A stretch of DNA of 64,000 bases. It comes from Haemonchus contortus (taxonomy: Eukaryota > Nematoda > Chromadorea > Rhabditida > Trichostrongylidae). How positions within the stretch are numbered: the first letter of the stretch is position 1; every line of letters starts with the position of its first letter. Position numbers and translations under genes: made by a program. Below, piece after piece: positions 54,101 to 64,000 of this stretch. The stretch lies in NCBI GenBank assembly GCA_000469685.2, contig LS997567.1, forward strand, positions 42,218,775 to 42,282,774, given 5' to 3'. The notes under the pieces were generated by a model. That model searched no databases, had not been told where the DNA came from, and was given only the letters and a program-made list of their open reading frames with translations.

Positions 54101-57100
54101 TTGTATCGAGGGGTCAAATCTCATCTTGGCCATACAAGCTTCCATCCCTTGAACCCCTCAGTTGATTGGAACCAGATTCATCTGATGAGACAGGGGTGTT
54201 GGCTTATAAATCGACTAGCCCCCGCAATTCATTGTAAAGAAGCGAAATTACTGAAATATTGATTCGAGATAGGTTGTATGGGCGTTACTGGTTACAGGAT
54301 CGATTGCAAAAAAAGCCAAAATCTTTGAGCTTTTAGTGGATGGAGAAATCTCAATTCAATTGACTTTTTCTTTTGCTCCCTATCATAGCTCAAATATCCA
54401 GTACAGCGCGGGATCCTTCCTCATTAGTGCGAACGTTAGCGTATTTTTAAAGAAAAAGATAGGCATGTGCGGTTCCCATGAGCGTTTCCTGTTATAATTT
54501 GCTAGAGCTTTTTCAGTAAATAGTGGAGGATTTCCGTTAGCGACATGTTAATCAACTAGTAACTTCCGAATATTGGTCTATAGGATTAATACTCTTCTAT
54601 GTTAAATATCCATGAATGAATAACTGAGTGCAGTTTCCCTGAATCACTAGCTAGCTCGAATACAACGGTGATGCTTGTAACAATGAAATAATCCAGCAGA
54701 AGGAATATCTTCCTAATTCAAAAAAAGGAGTTATGGGAGGGGGTAGGGTAGTGCAAGCGACTGTCACGCGTACATGGTCCGTGGTTCGAATCCTGGCTCT
54801 ATACTGGCAAAAGTCAACCATTCCAAACCTGGGGTCGGTAAATCGGTACCAAATTGGGAAGTTAAAATTACTGACTTGCATATGGGCCCGCCATCACAAG
54901 TCATCGTGTAGGCTGCATACTCATGCAAAGCACCACTACGATATGATATGATAGGAAATGGAATGCTGGGCGCATCCCATAAAAACAGGATTGATTGAAT
55001 CCGAATTTTTCCCTCAGCATTTATATCTCCCAATGACGTTCGGCTCTCTCTATTCATTTTCGAAGTAAACTATACTCCCTTCTTGGTGTTACTATAACAG
55101 ATTTTCCATGAAAATCGCTCAAAAATCACTTTTTTCGAATTATATCATTTAAGCCTAAGAGGGCAATCAAGTGAATTGTAGAAATGATACTTCAGGTTCA
55201 AAGTTCTTTCCATCTAAAGTCAAAATGATTCCCTAAATCACATGTTGGAAAGGGCTTGAGAAACTGCTGGAAATCTATCATTATTAGAAAGCTTCCGAAA
55301 ATTTACTGGGTGCACTCCATGGGAATGAATATACTACTCACATTAAAAGCTCGAAATCGAATCACTGCGGATAGTTCCCTGACTTTGTAGCGTTCCAGGG
55401 ATGATTATTGAGGGATTCGTTATTAGTTAAAACTTGCTATGAAAAAAATTTATTCCGAAAGAATTATATCTGTAGCTTCAAGTGGGTTTCATGACTGAAT
55501 GCTCTATGTAGTTGTTCGAATCAAGGACATCTTGTTCATATTTCAGAAGCTTTTTTGAAATCCATAGGAGTCCAAGACATTCGTGCCCCCTATTCCCAAT
55601 TGGAATGTACTCGACCAAGCGATTCTTTCGAATAAAACTCTTTTCATCTGCTTTTTCTTCCATCGAATATGCTAACATTGAAGCCAAGCGCAAAATTCAG
55701 CTTTATTAGTGAGTTACCAATGGTAACTATCTCCTTGCTTTCCCATTCCTCACTACTCGAAAATACCAATCTGTCATAGACAGATTTGTTGTTCCATACT
55801 TTTTCAAATTGGGCGATCCGCTGTTCTCCATCCGATTACTCTTTAGTCCCCTCGACAGGAACGAGGAGCAACGGTGCATGAGACACCTGGAAAGGATTGG
55901 AGGGGCGGTTGAAAGTTGAGCATGTTGTGATCAACTTCGTCAGCGCACTTGATTCACGCTCTAAAACATTTTTTATATAAGAATTATGGTTTAATGAAGG
56001 AGACACTGGATAGTGCTGAAAGATACTGAACGGTACTGAATAATACCGGATGATACTGAATAATACTGAGTGATAACAACTACATAGTATGGTTAATGAG
56101 GGGATGGCTAAATCAAAAGCTACGTCGAGCATAAAGGAAATAGTATGTCACTGAGGTACAAAAAACGACCAGTGTCTAGGTACGACAGTGGACACGACAG
56201 TGAATCTCAATGAGGGAGATAATGAATATTACTGAGTGATACTGAACGGTACTGAATAATACCGAATGATACTGAGTGATAACAACGAGCATTGTTAACG
56301 AGATAGAGAACGTAATTCAGTTATTTTTCAGGTTACGGTGAAGTATCCGTAGATACAGATGTTGGTAAAGTGTTTGCTGTGGTTTTCGCACTTGTTGGTA
56401 TTCCTCTTATGTTCATCACTGCAGCCGATATCGGCAAATTCCTCTCAGAAACATTGCTCAAGTTTGTTAGCAATTGGAATAGGATGACACGGAAAATCAA
56501 AGTGAGTTTGTTGTCTTCGTTATCGATTTTTCTACATTTTACTTTTTTTTGGATCTAAAGTACACAGAGCAAAGGGTACAGGCAGGCGTTGCATCATCTT
56601 GATGCGGTTTGATGGATTGAAGCAGTTCTAGGGTGAATTGGGCTTACATTTTTCGAGTTTTTACAATGTCAGCTTTGCTTATAAGTAGAAGTTTTCCTCA
56701 TTGGAAAATAATAAAAATAATAAAATTCAATTCATTAGGTCAGTTGATTTGAGTGACTTTCAAATTAAATTTTAATTTAACGAGTTTCCTCGTTGGAATC
56801 GAAATCAGCAGAATTTCCGCTAGGTTTTGGTATGAAACTGACCCAAGCTTGAAGCTGAAAATGACTTTTAACTCCGCTGGAAAGTGCCAATTAGCGGGGG
56901 CGATCTTTTTTTTTTACAATTTAAGAAGGGCAACCGTCATCCAGCAACCCCCTTTTCTGTTGACAGAGCTAAACGACGCTGTGTTAACCGGATGTAAAAC
57001 GTCCGTTGACGTCTACGTGCAACCCTAAAAATAGCCGAAGACTTCCTCGCCCCCGATGTCCGAAATGGAGCTTCATGAAGATTCCAGAACTATAAATGAG

Positions 57101-60100
57101 ACGCGAGCTACATCCTTGGAACCAAGTTTCATCAGCTGTTTTACAAGTAGTGGTTCCGAAATTAGATCATACTGGTTTAGGATCCGAAATAACCTACATG
57201 GCAATTAAGTTTTGCAACAAAATAGTAAAAAAAACTAAATTAATCTGAGCGAACGAATGAAGTAGTAGTACAAATAAGTAATTATAAATGTTGCTGAGTT
57301 CAGATATTGAATAAAAAAATCGAGAATTAGAAGGTTGGAGTACTGAAATCCGCCAAATTTCCAATTATTTTCGCTTGAAAGCTCTAGGCAATGGTAGTAC
57401 ATCCTTCTTCCATATTTTCTCGGAACAATGTTCTTCACGCTATGGAGAAATCGGGCTTGATTACTGGTTTCGATGCTGAATGCCTGCAATGCAGTTATTC
57501 AGTCGAGGGAGTGCAGATTCGATTGTACTTACTTCTTCATTGCTCATTCCACCCAACCTATTCTATCGGTCTCCTGATTCAATAGCCATTTCATAGAGAA
57601 TCTTCCCGAGGTTCCGGAGCATTAACAGATAAAAGATAAACTAGAACGAATCTAAAGGGTAAAGTCTTTTGGCGTTAAAGGCACAATTCGCGATAAAAGT
57701 GGTTCTGAGATTCCCCCACAGAATGAATTTGAGGCCCCTTTTATACCATATCTGGCACTGTTAGGTCGAAAAACGGCCCAGTTAGGGAGTTATAAAGGCT
57801 CAAAGATTGGCCCGTGTGTATCCTCAGACGAGTTCCACCGGCATTATAGAGGCTGCACCGATTACAAGGGAACCCATGCAGGGAGTTCAAGCAACTTATC
57901 ATGACCCATAGCAACAGCGAAAGACAGTTCTGTACAGTTCTGGCTTGATGTAGTCAGCTCTTTGTGCAACTGGAATAACTGAAATCTCGTCCGAATACCC
58001 CTTCCATGTTATTTCCGTCATGGCAATCTCGATCAACCTCTTTTCCCTACTTTGGGAAGCTATACTTTTATCGAAATCGGCGAATTCTCTCGCTTTCTTC
58101 ACTACTGATGAACTATTGCCAATCTATACTTCCGCTTTTCGAATAAAAACGGGTACCACACAATTATCGTGAACTGTGCCATTAAATAATCCCGTCTAAA
58201 GGACGTCACAGTGACCACGTGCTGATCCCCTTATTTAACGCCCGACGCTTCCTTCTTTGAGTAGCTAACAGTGGCAGTATGCTCGGTAGAAACCTCAATG
58301 GAGGAAATTCCACTGAAACGTAGGCAATTTCAAAGATGCAGAAATAAGAAGTCATTTTTCAGCAATGGATCTACCGGAGTCGTCATGGCCGGCGGAAGTC
58401 TATGCAGTCGTCGAATGGTAACACTGACACGTTAGACATTCTTGGTGTTGATGGAACTGAAGAGAAACTGTGGTTTCCTATCGGTCAGTACTTGGATAGC
58501 TTCCTAAGTTTACTTACCGCTCATTTGAATAGCGTAAACGTTATCACGTAACACTCTCTGGCTTTTCGATGGCCAGGAGATCAAGAATGCCACTCAAGAT
58601 GAAGCAAACAATTGAAGTCAAGCTTTTTTTTTTACAAAAAACAGGGGTCGGAAGAACGTCGCGCGCGGCGATCGTCCGCGATTGGTGCATTGGTGGCTCC
58701 CGCCAATCACCGGCGCCCCTGCATGACGTTGTGCTCCTCCTCTCATGGGCCCTTAACATATAATAAATTACAACTCCGCAGTAACCGAGAAAATATTGAA
58801 TTACATAAAATGTCGTTGCATTATGATAGCTTTATTAATCTGACACTATTTTCTCATAGCCGCAAAGGCCGGAGAAACTAAAAAAATGCATCTCGGATTC
58901 TCGATTGGTAAGCTGTTTGACTTCAGAATCCCATATTCGATCCCTGCTTTTTCCCTTTCTGCTTGCTAAAGATTCCACAGAAAAAACGCACGCTGCATTT
59001 CCGATTTCCTCTTTGCACAATCCTTTTGACCTCGATTTTCCCGTTTAGGAAACAATCGTAATGTCATAAGCTCAGCCAGGTTGCAGCCATTGTTACCTCA
59101 GTAAAGTCTTTCCCATCCTAATCTTAAGTACTGTTTTTTTACCTGATGAATCTATCACAAGGGCTCATCCTTATACCAGTTAGGCAGTATGGTGTTCAGT
59201 AACCTTCGGGACTGAATATAACTCAGCTGGCCATAATGAATCTTTTCCAAAAATTCTCGATACATGGAATCCCAGACGCTGTTATTTCCAAAACCTCATA
59301 TGTGCATAGATTAGACTACTCATGTAAACTTGTCGTCACTCCATAGATTTGATGCGAATCGATCATTCTGAAGTGTTTCTCAAGAAAGTATACTTTGGTC
59401 TATTCAGGAGCCTATGTTGCTTGCATTTGTTTATATTGCTCTATGGGATCAGCCATGTTTATAAATTGGGAACGGTAAGTGACTCTCTGAATGCTTATAG
59501 CTTGTTAGGGACCCAAATGACGTCATAAAGTTCTTCAAAGTAATAAATAAACAATTAAGGAACTTATTGTATATTTCAGCACTTGGTCTTTCATTCATGC
59601 CTTTCACTTTGGATTCAATTTGATAGTGACGGTTGGATTGGGAGACATTGTTGTCAAAGATTATATATTTCTTTCACTCATTGTCGCCTTTGTCATCGTC
59701 GGTGGGTACACTTTATTTACTGATTGATACTGATTATCTACTATCTACCAGTTTCTATTTTCATCAATCAATTCATACTGTACCTTACCACATACCTATG
59801 GTTACCTATTTACTTAGGTCTTTCCGTAGTAACTATGTGCGTTGATTTGGCGTCCACACATCTCAAGGCCTACTTCACTCGAATCCATTACTTTGGACGA
59901 GCGAAAAGGTAAATGTTCCTCTTACAGCCTCAGGGTTCATTGAGTATTTGATATTCTTCAGATTCTTGGGAATGAGTGAAGAGCTGAAAGAAATCGTCGC
60001 ACTGCTCGGAGCGATGAGGCGGAAAAAAGGCGGAAAGGTAAGAGGAAGCTCACTAAAATCGAGGTAGTCTGAATTCAAATAGTAACACTTAGGTAACGTG

Positions 60101-60800
60101 GAATGACGTGCGAGATTTCCTTGACAACGAATTGCGTGATCGACCATTTGAGCCTCATGAATTGCTTATGAAATTACGGTTTATTGATGAAACTTCATCA
60201 GGTTAGTGAAATTCTTTTTGCTGAACGTCAGTGGCACCACCTGTCCGCTTTACATTTCAAATACATGTCACTTTAAGATGTGGACCCAGATTCATGTCCT
60301 TCATTTCGGGTTTTGGCTCGAGTAGGCTGCCACAAAGTGTCTCGCTCGCCTTTTAAAATGTGTTAAGAAATGAAAAATAACGCTCAGTCTGGCTTGATGA
60401 GGAGGTGTGTCATTAGGTCCGGTTTTGCGAGCGTGCCTCCTTTTGGCTGCTGCGGCGCTTTTGTAACAAACTCTCATGATGACTGTCAACACTACTTCTC
60501 TGCAGTCGTCGGTAGTTTGCCGGAAGTACATAGCTATGAGCAATTTTCGGACTTAATGGCCTACCTGAACAGTCCTAAGAGAAAATCAATAGCTTTTACA
60601 CTGTTATTACTGAGGCACAAAAGGGTACCCATGACAGCAGCAGTTCATACTAACATTGTAAACAACAACTAAACAAGATTTTATTTTTTCCAGGAATGTC
60701 AACTATTCGGCATAACTCCTTCCAGTCGGACTTTTTCCGAGAATCGGAATACATACGTCGGGTGCAAGCGTTGAGACCAGAACAACCAGCTTACCTCTAA
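47754..60800 (+). CDS. unc-58: K2P (two-pore) potassium-channel-family gene, probable UNC-58 orthologue, 13 exons
   Basis: Plasma-membrane ion channel of the TWK/K2P family. Exons by splice site and phase: 47754-48135, 48886-49034, 51737-51867, 51935-52042, 53120-53268, 56332-56501, 58363-58483, 59408-59474, 59580-59701, 59818-59908, 59962-60037, 60093-60201, 60694-60800. All junctions are GT..AG and in frame, giving 593 residues. Layout: cytoplasmic N-terminus 1-177, TM1 about 180-206, extracellular cap with an NFT glycosylation site at 228, pore 1 with T-C-G-Y-G at 305-309, TM2 about 317-340, TM3 about 402-420, pore 2 with T-V-G-L-G at 443-447, TM4 about 455-477, cytoplasmic tail to 593. 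The K2P call is very secure. The unc-58 name rests on the filter-1 cysteine, reported for C. elegans UNC-58 as the cause of sodium permeability, and on similar overall length. The donor after exon 4 (gtactc) is the weakest junction, but it keeps frame. The stop is TAA at 60798. Confidence 0.88.
48886..49034 (+). CDS. unc-58: K2P gene common exon 2 (cytoplasmic, phase-1 entry)
   Basis: The acceptor is a T-rich tract ending cag at 48885 and the donor is gtgatc at 49035. The exon begins with two bases of a split codon, so only upstream exons ending in phase 1 can join it, and it ends in phase 0. It encodes 49 residues from HVTARWEG to CPQQTVK, hydrophilic and acidic in the middle (DADDGATVITD). 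This phase requirement is the test used for the alternative first exons listed here. Confidence 0.82.
49035..51736 (+). other. Channel intron 2
   Basis: No convincing exon inside. Contains a poly-G run (51136-51161). The flanking exons join in phase directly. Confidence 0.7.
51737..52042 (+). CDS. unc-58: K2P exons for TM1 and start of the extracellular cap (51737-51867, 51935-52042)
   Basis: Two exons separated by a 67-bp intron. The first encodes YIKILTPHV followed by a strongly hydrophobic run (ILVAVLIGYLCLGAWILMLL), which is TM1, then the basic/acidic stretch ETRTELLARSR. The second encodes LTNMMSNFTAESW up to DEQDWAAAF, the start of the K2P extracellular cap, with an N-F-T sequon. Exon 51737 starts in phase 0, so a short phase-0 first exon could in principle splice straight into it. 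Confidence 0.87.
53120..53268 (+). CDS. unc-58: K2P exon: cap and pore loop 1 with cysteine selectivity filter
   Basis: Runs from acceptor ttccag at 53119 to donor gtatgt at 53269. The final residues WTFPTALLYVLTVLTTC, plus the Gly split over the intron, form the pore helix and filter 1. With the next exon (56332) the filter reads T-T-C-G-Y-G-E-V. In canonical potassium channels the position before GYG is Ile or Val. Cysteine here is the unusual residue. Confidence 0.9.
54738..54935 (+). repeat. tRNA-derived interspersed repeat, copy 2 (inside a channel intron)
   Basis: Core acatggtccgtggttcgaat resembles a tRNA B box (GGTTCGAATCC). It is followed by gacttgcatatgggcccgcc and gtgtaggctgcat, shared with copy 1. 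It lies in the intron 53269-56331 in the same orientation as the gene. Confidence 0.55.
56011..56080. repeat. 10-bp tandem repeat array A in channel intron
   Basis: Seven consecutive 10-base units of the form NNatactgaa (tagtgctgaa, agatactgaa, cggtactgaa and so on) with no spacing errors. The last unit degrades to tgataacaac. Confidence 0.85.
56228..56286. repeat. 10-bp tandem repeat array B, second copy of array A
   Basis: Repeats the internal order of array A (gatactgaacggtactgaa, then a taccgNatgat unit, ending gataacaac) about 200 bases downstream, 45 bases before the TM2 exon. The array was duplicated as a block. Confidence 0.85.
56332..56501 (+). CDS. unc-58: K2P exon: end of filter 1 and TM2
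   Basis: Begins GT-TAC-GGT, completing the G-Y-G of filter 1. It continues EVSVDTDVGKVFAVVFALVG and IPLMFITAADIGKFL, the K2P TM2 pattern, then the basic loop NRMTRKIK. It ends on a codon boundary at donor gtgagt (56502). Confidence 0.9.
58363..59474 (+). CDS. unc-58: K2P exons for the intracellular M2-M3 loop and TM3 (58363-58483, 59408-59474)
   Basis: The first exon encodes QWIYRSRHGRRKSMQSSNG and a short acidic linker ending EEKLWFPI. It is a basic, serine-containing cytoplasmic loop that could be phosphorylated (RRKSMQSS). The second encodes AYVACICLYCSMGSAMF, the TM3 segment, ending INWE plus a split Arg. Donor and acceptor phases match on both sides. Confidence 0.85.
58890..58965 (+). 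repeat. tRNA-like element, degenerate
   Basis: Contains cgattggtaagctgtttgac (A-box-like) and catattcgatccctgc (B-box-like) at tRNA spacing, but no complete cloverleaf. Lies in the intron 58484-59407. Confidence 0.35.
59580..59908 (+). CDS. unc-58: K2P exons for pore loop 2 and TM4 (59580-59701, 59818-59908)
   Basis: Encodes TWSFIHAFHFGFNLIVTVGL then GDIVVKDYIF, the second pore loop with filter V-G-L-G. Leu in place of Tyr is usual for pore 2 of many K2P channels. LSLIVAFVIVGLSVVTMCVD follows, which is TM4, and then ASTHLKAYFTRIHYFGRAK starts the tail. Introns between these exons are short (116 and 53 bp). Confidence 0.9.
59962..60800 (+). CDS. unc-58: K2P C-terminal tail exons (59962-60037, 60093-60201, 60694-60800)
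   Basis: Encodes FLGMSEELKEIVALLGAMR, a basic RRKKGGK stretch, then VTWNDVRDFLDNELRDRPFE, LRFIDETSSG and a final exon from MSTIRHNSF to EQPAYL, stop TAA 60798-60800. The tail is cytoplasmic and charged. A 15-base poly-C run starts two bases after the stop codon. Confidence 0.85.
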
Positions 60801-61560
60801 TTCCCCCCCCCCCCCCCTTTCACGCTGTTTTATTTTTCTGCTTAAATTCTTAACTAACAAAAAAATCGATACTCACACTTGTCATGTGAATATCCTCGTC
60901 TTCTGAGAAGTACTGTATAGCTGCGCTTTAAACATCGTCGTTTTTCCTTCTCTGTTTATCAAATCCGTGCTCTCATCACTCAGCTCCATCGCTGCCCCGT
61001 CGCCGCGTCATTTGTACCCGATCAGGGTTCTCTAGTGTACTCTCACTGCAGTTACGATCTTTTGGAACTTTCATATTTACGCGATTCTTTCAACGGTTTT
61101 ATTTTTTTTATTATTTTTTTTTATTTTTTTGCTCTAGGTAAATTCAATTTTTATTGGATTTGATTAGACGCATTTATAGAATTTTATTTGGGTAGAAATC
61201 AATGTGCGTTTCATTCTTATTATTATTATTGATTTTTTCTCCGTTATTTATTGCCACAACAGAGTGTGAACACTCTAACTGATCCATATCCCAATCTTTA
61301 ATCGTCTGGGAGTGTCATATGAATTTGTGACAAATGTTATTATTTTTCCCTGATCATTTGCTCCTTCTCTTCTCTCCCTCTCATCAGTCTCTTGCCATCA
61401 TCCGTTGTCTCTTATATTATCTTTATTCATTGTTGTTTGAACCATTTGTGTAACATTTACATATTGTAAATTTAGCTTATGAAGTACCTCTAGTTGATTA
61501 TGCTCTTGTCAGCATTGAATCTCAGATTGTTTACGAATAAATAAAATGTTTTGACTTTAA
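60801..61560 (+). other. 3' UTR of the K2P gene with polyadenylation signals
   Basis: Follows the channel stop codon. Two overlapping AATAAA hexamers lie at 61536-61541 and 61540-61545, with T-rich tracts upstream (about 61100-61130). No other + strand polyadenylation signal of this quality is seen nearer the stop. The exact cleavage site is inferred. Confidence 0.6.
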
Positions 61561-61601
61561 TTTAGCGAACGCAATCAACACGTAATGCTTCGTTGAAGGC
61601 T

Positions 61602-61831
61602 TTTATACTTCGCGAATTTCGAATGTTCCCCTCGAGATGGTTATCAATATATGACAGTAAAATCTATACAACATGGTAGTAACAAATACTTCATTGATAC
61701 CAGTTGAATACTAGAAAAAACAATAGAAAGTATCAAAGTTAGAAACAATCTTTAACCGAACAAAACAAAATCAAGTTAATCGTAACAATATGACTGTAAC
61801 ACAACACTGTAAGGAGTTACTGTAACAGCAT
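61602..61831 (-). other. Gap between convergent gene ends; probable 3' UTR of the zinc-finger gene
   Basis: Between the channel's poly(A) region (about 61560) and the zinc-finger stop codon (61832). No AATAAA on the - strand is visible here. The nearest variant is TATAAA (reverse complement of 61602-61607). The true 3' end may overlap the channel 3' UTR. Confidence 0.3.
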
Positions 61832-62826
61832 TCAACGTCCACGCATATGCTTCTGCTCGCTGAAATTTGTTAGCTGAGAGGATGGGGTGGAAGCTTTTTT
61901 TTATATTTCATCTGAAATAATGAGGAAACAGAACTTACACGTGCTGGAAGAGCCCAGCAAATGTAGTAAAGTTGTGGCATTCTGCACACTCATGATACGA
62001 TCCCCAAACAGCAGCAACCTGAACCAATCTTATAAAGTACTGTTAGAAGTGGAAAAGTTAAATGAGTAAAACTGTTGGTTTTGAAGGTGACTAAAACGCT
62101 CAATGTTCTTTGTAGTCAGCACCCTATGGCGGGTTAGGAGGTACCGTCGCGATGACATCATGACGCGGTTGCTGCCGGTGAAGCCATCCTCATTGTAGTT
62201 CAAGCCCCCTTTTCTTTTGTCCCCGCGATCGGCTTTCATATAAATTTTATTCTTTCGCACACAAAAAAATGTGACAACATGACAAATCCCAATTGCGAAA
62301 AGGTTGAGATATAATCGTTCAATAAATAAGATCTATTGATTGCTGGCGAGGTGTCGGAGCTAGTACTACGATAGAGGCGGTCGCGTCAGGACCAATTAGG
62401 CGTGGCGAACATGTTTAAAGAAGCAACTTTGATGGTCGCCTGATGAGTCGCAGCCTACCACGTTTTAAATCGGTCTGAGAGACCATCTTATTAGCTAGCT
62501 AAGAGTTCACTTGGTCCATTTAACTACCCGAGAAGATTCCTTCTACAGACCACGCCTATTCTCGGCAGTAGGCAGTCAGCTGGACCGATTCCGGCTGGAC
62601 ATGAGTCCAGCAGAGCGCGTTACATTGGGAACCGCCTTTGTTTAATGCCAACATAAAATACTAAAGTATGACAAAAAATATTTATACGTACCAAATGCAT
62701 TTCCAGATGATGGTTCGTTGGTGAGGCAAGGCCGCAGATATAGCACACCTCGACATTGACACGTCCGTTCGGATCTCTCTGTGGAAGTGCTTCCAACAGC
62801 TCCTTTAGTGAAATCGGCATATCTGA
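61832..62826 (-). CDS. C2H2-type zinc-finger protein, C-terminal three exons (5' part not visible)
   Basis: Exons on the - strand: 62826-62692, 62018-61939 and 61859-61832, joined by GT..AG introns in phases 0 and 2. The first exon runs from SDMPISLKELLEALPQRD to NHHLEMHL and carries C-Y-I-C. The second begins VAAVWGSYHECAEC and ends at FQH plus a split Val. The last gives EQKHMRGR and a stop (TGA, 61834-61832). Together C-A-E-C...FQH-VEQK-H makes a near-canonical C2H2 finger at the extreme C-terminus. The first C-x2-C pair lacks a clear second His at normal spacing. The role is probably nuclear and nucleic-acid binding, by inference from the motif only. The acceptor before 62826 implies upstream exons, but I see none up to 64000. 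Confidence 0.75.
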
Positions 62827-64000
62827 CTGTACAATCAATAATCAGCTGCAATTTGTTTCCATTTGAAATAGGCAAGTTGACTTCCAATCGAAAATATAAT
62901 TAGGAAAAAAATCCATAAAATCTCGAAACCCCTAACATGATGACTGTGCTTTCATGAGAGAAATTTCCAGAAGAACGCGCGGCAATTGGCCTTTGAGTAA
63001 CGCTAAGAAGTGTTATGGCAGCGAATTGACAGTAATGTAGCTGAACTGATCAAACAACATTACAAGCGTTTCACACCTTTCTTGTACATCTACAGAAAAG
63101 AAACACTACAGTAGTATAATTAAGTTGTTCTTCGAAGCAGAAAAGAGATTGCGACCAATGAGAGCGTTCAGAGTTGGCGCTGGCCCTACGGCGTGCATTT
63201 CGCATCGGCCACTATGGATCAATAACGGCACCGCCGGTGCAAGGCGTCGTAGAATGCACGTCAGCAGGATCAGTGCAAACCCCACAGACAGTAGATCCTA
63301 CTCGATTACAAAAACAAAAGCCCATTCGATGGAAGAAGGTGAAATAAAATAGAGTATGATGTGCAAAGCAATCACTACAGGACGGCATGTGACCAATAAC
63401 GGGATTGCGAAAGCGGTTCAAAACGGTAGGCGATTGGAGCGCAAAATTATCAGCAGAGCACGTTATATGAAAAAGGTCCAACATAGCAGCACGACCACGG
63501 ATCCTTCTGTAGCATCTAAGCGCCATACCCTTGCGATTTTGGGCCACTATCTCTCAGTTGGCTTCTTCTCAAGGTCTTTTGCCAAAACTGGCAGGTAGAA
63601 GAAACGAGAAAGGTGGCTGACTCTGCATGTTTACATTTTTGTAGTAGAGTTTATAATAAAGATAGCTTAGTATAAATGCACCAATCTCATAAATTGCACT
63701 TCCTATTAGAGTTTCTTATTACAATCTATATCGAAGAATGAAAGAAATTAGGCTGAGCTAGTTAGGAGGCTGCGTTTGAGCAGTGACTGTATAATGATGA
63801 GAATGCGTGGGCGACTGAATCATTGTCGCTGGGAGCGCAATATTATCAGCGGAGCAGCTTAGCTCCCACGTGCCCACCCGGTAAAAAGCCCTTTTTTACA
63901 AGATTTTGATTCTACTGCATAAGATATGAATGAACGCTGAATAGAAGCCACAATTTCGCCAAAGGTGTCTCTGCAGTTTTTTTGTGGATGCGTTCCTGTA
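62827..64000. other. Upstream of the zinc-finger exons; no exon recognised
   Basis: Should contain intron or 5' sequence of the - strand zinc-finger gene. I find repeats but no further convincing exon. Confidence 0.45.
63436..63856. repeat. 25-bp direct repeat pair
   Basis: 63436-63460 and 63832-63856 both read ggagcgcaa-attatcagc-gagca with two mismatches, about 396 bases apart. Flanks differ, so probably parts of an interspersed repeat. Confidence 0.6.

Overview
The window is eukaryotic and looks like a clade V (strongylid-type) nematode. The evidence is AT-rich DNA with small exons and canonical GT..AG introns, poly-C/poly-G runs, tRNA-derived short repeats, and a recognisable nematode-type two-pore potassium (K2P/TWK) channel gene. 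There are no operons, bacterial-type genes or viral genes. All gene models are read by eye from splice sites, codon phase and protein motifs, with no transcript data.

The main gene lies on the + strand. Thirteen exons from 47754 to 60800 join in phase into a complete 593-residue K2P channel with four membrane segments and two pore loops. Its first selectivity filter reads T-C-G-Y-G and its second V-G-L-G. A cysteine at that position of filter 1 is the hallmark of the C. elegans sodium-permeable channel UNC-58, so I call this a probable unc-58 orthologue. Upstream, between about 30 kb and 48 kb, I find a series of separate ATG-led coding segments. Each ends at a plausible donor in the same phase (phase 1) that is required by the common second exon at 48886. 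This suggests many alternative first exons and promoters giving different cytoplasmic N-termini on one pore. A second set of very short ATG-led segments ends in phase 0 and could enter the first membrane-segment exon (51737) directly.

Left part (1-30 kb): mostly non-coding. A two-exon gene of unknown function can be modelled at 11388-12590. Several isolated exon-like segments (15097, 24487, 26699, 27742, 27911) are mutually in phase and could belong to an unrecognised gene or to very distal 5' exons of the channel gene. Repeats include an almost perfect 25-bp foldback (7125-7181), other hairpins, and two copies of a tRNA-derived repeat (about 7.7 kb and 54.7 kb).

Right end: on the - strand, three exons (62826 down to 61832) encode the C-terminus of a C2H2-type zinc-finger protein. 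It is convergent with the channel gene, and its upstream exons are not visible. The channel's large introns hold two arrays of a 10-bp repeat and mobile-element remnants.
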